A stretch of 64,000 nucleotides of DNA from Clostridium sp. OF09-36 (GTDB lineage: Bacteria; Bacillota; Clostridia; Lachnospirales; Lachnospiraceae). Each line of letters opens with the position of its first letter. Positions within the stretch are counted from its first letter, which is position 1. Shown here piece by piece: positions 61,285-64,000 of this stretch. Location: positions 62,001 through 126,000 of the forward strand of contig NZ_QUMD01000004.1 in the NCBI RefSeq assembly GCF_003481985.1, in the 5' to 3' direction. Made by a program: the position numbers and the translations under genes. The notes under the pieces are model-generated. The model saw only the letters and a list, made by a program, of their open reading frames with translations. It was not told the DNA's origin and made no database searches.

Positions 61285-61905
61285 ATGGCAAACGTATCTG
61301 TTTACAATATGGAAGGTAATGAAGTAGGCAAGATGGATTTAAACGATGCTGTATTCGGTGTTGAGGTTAACGAGCACTTAGTACACATGGCAGTCGTTGC
61401 ACAGCTTGCTAACAATCGTCAGGGTACTCAGAAAGCAAAAACCCGTTCTGAGGTATCTGGTGGCGGTAGAAAACCGTGGAGACAGAAAGGAACCGGACAT
61501 GCACGTCAGGGTTCAACCAGAGCTCCGCAGTGGACCGGCGGCGGTATCGTATTCGCTCCGACTCCAAGAGATTACACAATCAGACTCAACAAGAAAGAGA
61601 AGAGAGCAGCTCTGAAGTCTGCACTGACCAGCAGAGTGCTTGAGAACAAGTTCATCGTTGTTGACGAGCTGAAACTTGATGAGATCAAGACCAAGAAATT
61701 CCAGACCGTTCTGAATAACTTAAAGGTTAACAAGGCTCTGGTAGTAGTTGGCGAGGACAGCGAGAACGTTGTTAAGTCTGCTAAGAACATCCCGTCTGTA
61801 AAGACCGCTTATGTCAATACCATCAACGTATATGACATTCTGAAATACAACACCGTAGTAGCTACCAAGGCTGCTGTTGCAAATATCGAGGAGGTGTACG
61901 CATAA
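61285..61905 (+). CDS. rplD: 50S ribosomal protein L4
   Basis: 206 residues. Tunnel-lining loop RSEVSGGGRKPWRQKGTGHA and APQWTGGGIVFAPTPRDY are clear. Overlaps rplW by one base. In some bacteria L4 represses this operon; whether it does here is unknown. Confidence 0.97.
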   Translation: MANVSVYNMEGNEVGKMDLNDAVFGVEVNEHLVHMAVVAQLANNRQGTQKAKTRSEVSGGGRKPWRQKGTGHARQGSTRAPQWTGGGIVFAPTPRDYTIRLNKKEKRAALKSALTSRVLENKFIVVDELKLDEIKTKKFQTVLNNLKVNKALVVVGEDSENVVKSAKNIPSVKTAYVNTINVYDILKYNTVVATKAAVANIEEVYA

Positions 61906-62204
61906 TGGCTAACGTTCAGTACTATGATGTCATTCTGAAACCGGTTGTTACCGAGAAGAGCATGAACGCAATGAGCGAGAAGAAATACACTTTCCTGGTT
62001 CACACCGATGCGAACAAGTCCATGATCAAAGAGGCTGTTGAGAAGATGTTCCCGGGAACCAAAGTTAAGAGTGTAAACACCATGAACAGCGAAGGCAAGA
62101 ACAAGAGACGTGGTATGACCTTCGGCAAGACCGCTGCTACCAAGAAAGCTATCGTTCAGTTAACTGAGGACAGCAAAGAGATCGAGGTATTCGCAGGTCT
62201 GTAG
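61905..62204 (+). CDS. rplW: 50S ribosomal protein L23
   Basis: 99 residues, start codon sharing one base with the rplD stop. DVILKPVVTEKSM and YTFLVHTDANKSMIKEAVEK with VKSVNTMNSEGKNKRRGM identify L23. Sits at the tunnel exit and binds trigger factor and SRP. Confidence 0.96.
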   Translation: MANVQYYDVILKPVVTEKSMNAMSEKKYTFLVHTDANKSMIKEAVEKMFPGTKVKSVNTMNSEGKNKRRGMTFGKTAATKKAIVQLTEDSKEIEVFAGL

Positions 62205-62418
62205 GCATTGAGCACTTAATGAGTGCGCAGAGCACGAATTTAGTGCGAAAGCCCATCGCGAACCTTAGCGAGGCTGAAAGCCGAGCTTAGTTGAGCGATG
62301 AAATGAAAAGAAACTATACGGCAGCCAGTGAAAAGAATATACTGCGCCGTGATAAAGAGATACACGCGAGTGCGTTGAAAACGCACGGACGTGTACGGAA
62401 TTGAAAGGAGTTCAAGTC
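62205..62418 (+). repeat. Structured 214-bp insert between rplW and rplB
   Basis: Ribosomal genes here are otherwise 1-52 bp apart. The insert has GCACT/AGTGC (62212-62226), GCAC/GTGC (62232-62246), CATCGC/GCGATG (62254-62259 with 62295-62300) enclosing GGCT/AGCC, and a composite stem TACACG..GTGCGTT/AACGCAC..CGTGTA (62361-62395). No ORF or T-tract. Probably a mobile palindromic repeat or processing site. Confidence 0.6.
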
Positions 62419-63263
62419 ATGGGAATAAAACATACAACCCATATACACCTTCCAGAAGACATATGACCGGTTCTGACTTCAGTGAGATCACCAAGTCCAC
62501 CCCGGAGAAGTCTCTGGTTACTTCTTTAAAGAAGAATGCTGGCCGTAACAACCAGGGTAAGATCACCGTTAGACATCGTGGTGGCGGTTCCAGAAGAAAA
62601 TACAGAATCATCGATTTCAAGAGAAACAGCAAGGATGGTATCCCGGCAACCGTTATCGGTATCGAGTACGATCCGAACAGAACTGCAAACATCGCACTGA
62701 TCTGCTATGCAGACGGCGAGAAAGCTTATATCCTGGCTCCGGCTGGTTTAACCGACGGCATGAAGGTTATGAGCGGCGAGACTGCAGAGGCTAAAGTAGG
62801 TAACTGCTTACCGCTGGCAAATATTCCGGTTGGTGCGCAGATTCATAATATTGAGCTGTATCCGGGCAAGGGTGGTCAGCTGGTTCGTTCCGCTGGTAAC
62901 GCTGCTCAGCTTATGGCAAAAGAAGGCAAATATGCAACCTTAAGACTTCCTTCCGGCGAGATGAGAATGGTTCCGATCGTATGCCGCGCAACCATCGGTG
63001 TTGTTGGCAACGGCGAGCACAATCTTGTTAACCTTGGTAAGGCTGGTAGAAAACGTCATATGGGTATCCGTCCTACAGTTCGCGGTTCCGTTATGAACCC
63101 GAATGACCATCCACACGGTGGTGGTGAAGGTAAGACTGGTATCGGTCGTCCGGGTCCTTCTACTCCGTGGGGCAAGCCTGCTCTGGGTCTGAAGACCAGA
63201 AAGAAAAACAAGCAGTCTAATAAGCTGATTGTAAGAAGACGCGACGGCAAGACCATTAAATAA
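62419..63263 (+). CDS. rplB: 50S ribosomal protein L2, one-base frameshift near the start
   Basis: 281 residues after restoring one A at 62427-62430 (ATAAAAC should be ATAAAAAC), giving the universal MGIKTYNPYTPSRRHMTGSD. The ATG at 62419 has GAAAGGAG 8 nt upstream. As written, the downstream frame opens only into nonsense upstream codons without a site. Further L2 blocks: RHRGGGSRRKYRIIDFKRN and GVVGNGEHNLVNLGKAGRKR, with the peptidyl-transferase-zone His in HPHGGGEGKT. Essential, so the missing base is probably a sequencing error. Confidence 0.95.
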
Positions 63264-63284
63264 TTCAAGGAGGATACAAAACCT

Positions 63285-63563
63285 ATGGCACGTTCATTAA
63301 AAAAAGGACCATTTGCAGATGCACACTTACTGAAAAAAGTTGATGCAATGAACGCAGCAGGACAGCATCAGGTAATCAAGACCTGGTCCCGCCGTTCCAC
63401 AATCTTCCCGCAGATGGTTGGACATACAATCGCAGTTCACGATGGCAGAAAGCATGTTCCGGTATATGTTACCGAGGATATGGTTGGCCACAAGCTGGGT
63501 GAGTTCGTAGCTACCAGAACTTACAGAGGACATGGAAAAGACGAGAAGAAATCCAAACGATAA
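63285..63563 (+). CDS. rpsS: 30S ribosomal protein S19
   Basis: 92 residues. MARSLKKGPFADAHLLKKVD and TWSRRSTIFPQMVGHTIAVH, then EFVATRTYRGHGKDEKK are universal S19 blocks. AAGGAGG precedes the ATG. Confidence 0.97.
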   Translation: MARSLKKGPFADAHLLKKVDAMNAAGQHQVIKTWSRRSTIFPQMVGHTIAVHDGRKHVPVYVTEDMVGHKLGEFVATRTYRGHGKDEKKSKR

Positions 63564-63593
63564 TCGTCAGGATTGAAAGGAGGTTAATTAGCA

Positions 63594-63980
63594 ATGGCTA
63601 AAGGACATAGAAGTCAGATTAAGAGAGAGAGAAATGCCCAGAAGGACACCAGACCGAGCGCAAAGTTATCTTACGCACGTGTTTCTGTTCAGAAGGCTTG
63701 CTTCGTATTAGATGCCATCAGAGGCAAAGATGTACAGACCGCACTTGGTATTGTAACTTACAACCCAAGATATGCTTCTTCTTTAATTAAAAAATTACTG
63801 GAATCTGCAATTGCTAATGCAGAGAACAACAACAACATGGATCCGGCAAAACTTTACGTAGAGGAGTGCTTTGCTAACAAGGGACCGACCATGAAGAGAG
63901 TAAAACCGAGAGCACAGGGCAGAGCTTACAGAATCGAAAAGAGAATGAGCCACATCACTGTTGTGCTGAATGAGAGATAA
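63594..63980 (+). CDS. rplV: 50S ribosomal protein L22
   Basis: 128 residues. AKLSYARVSVQKACFVLDAI, LESAIANAENN and the tunnel loop RVKPRAQGRAYRIEKRMSHI identify L22. Slightly longer at the N-terminus than E. coli L22 (basic MAKGHRSQIKRERNAQ), as in other Clostridia. Confidence 0.97.
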   Translation: MAKGHRSQIKRERNAQKDTRPSAKLSYARVSVQKACFVLDAIRGKDVQTALGIVTYNPRYASSLIKKLLESAIANAENNNNMDPAKLYVEECFANKGPTMKRVKPRAQGRAYRIEKRMSHITVVLNER

Positions 63981-63992
63981 GAGGAGGCAATT

Positions 63993-64000
63993 ATGGGACA
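63993..64000 (+). CDS. rpsC: 30S ribosomal protein S3, first codons only
   Basis: ATGGGACA at the window edge, behind GAGGAGG, reads Met-Gly-Gln. This matches the usual start of S3 and its universal place after rplV. Confidence 0.75.

Overview
The window reads as chromosomal DNA from an endospore-forming, anaerobic Clostridia, most likely a gut Lachnospiraceae. The grounds are spoIIID, a SPOCS/LysM spore-envelope protein, a type III glutamine synthetase, a T-box-controlled archaeal-type ProRS, an Fe-S L-cysteine desulfidase-like enzyme, many sugar and oligopeptide ABC systems, and choline-binding-type surface repeats. No rRNA, tRNA, CRISPR array, phage or transposase gene is visible.

Layout. 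1-10.5 kb: a catabolic locus for an unidentified sugar. It holds the 3' part of an FGGY kinase, a LacI repressor with its own operators, a sugar ABC importer (binding protein, double ATPase, two permeases), a DUF4867 protein, a sugar isomerase/epimerase, a PfkB kinase, a 6-phospho-3-hexuloisomerase-like SIS protein and the scar of a second PfkB kinase. 10.5-16 kb: housekeeping genes (three NUDIX domains, mgtE behind a long leader with a small ORF and a terminator, cyclophilin, GNAT). 16-27 kb: two LysR-controlled loci. One is a PrpF-like isomerase with an internally deleted MatC-type transporter. The other is a NikA/Dpp-type importer with an aspartoacylase-like hydrolase. 26.7-29 kb: scars of amtB and glnB, then putP. 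29.4-33.1 kb: tetR, a MATE pump and two tandem polysaccharide deacetylases, all on the minus strand. 33.3-37.6 kb: a polar amino acid ABC importer, a FUSC membrane protein, a small DUF3006-like protein and spoIIID. 37.6-46 kb: phosphatase, 2-hydroxyacid dehydrogenase, PrcB-like lipoprotein, cysE, a SPOCS/LysM protein, GIY-YIG, hemolysin III, RluA, HicB-like and TSCPD proteins. 46-50.8 kb: LysR with the cysteine desulfidase, small gene remnants, then the T-box and proS. 50.8-59.8 kb: LysR, a PF06541 membrane protein with coiled-coil repeats, thrC, class II aldolase, glnA, and a wall-binding repeat protein. 60-64 kb: the S10 ribosomal operon, from rpsJ into rpsC.

Two features cut across the window. 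First, at least nine genes, including proS, rplB and glnA, carry a one-base deletion. Each lies in a short homopolymer, and each is repaired to a full-length family member by restoring one base. This looks like homopolymer error in the underlying sequence, not biology. Second, several genes (PfkB, MatC, amtB) have lost large internal blocks while staying in frame. These look like real deletions or assembly collapses between short repeats.

Several families of dispersed palindromes occur between genes, one of them in both orientations with conserved flanks. A 214-bp structured insert sits between rplW and rplB.
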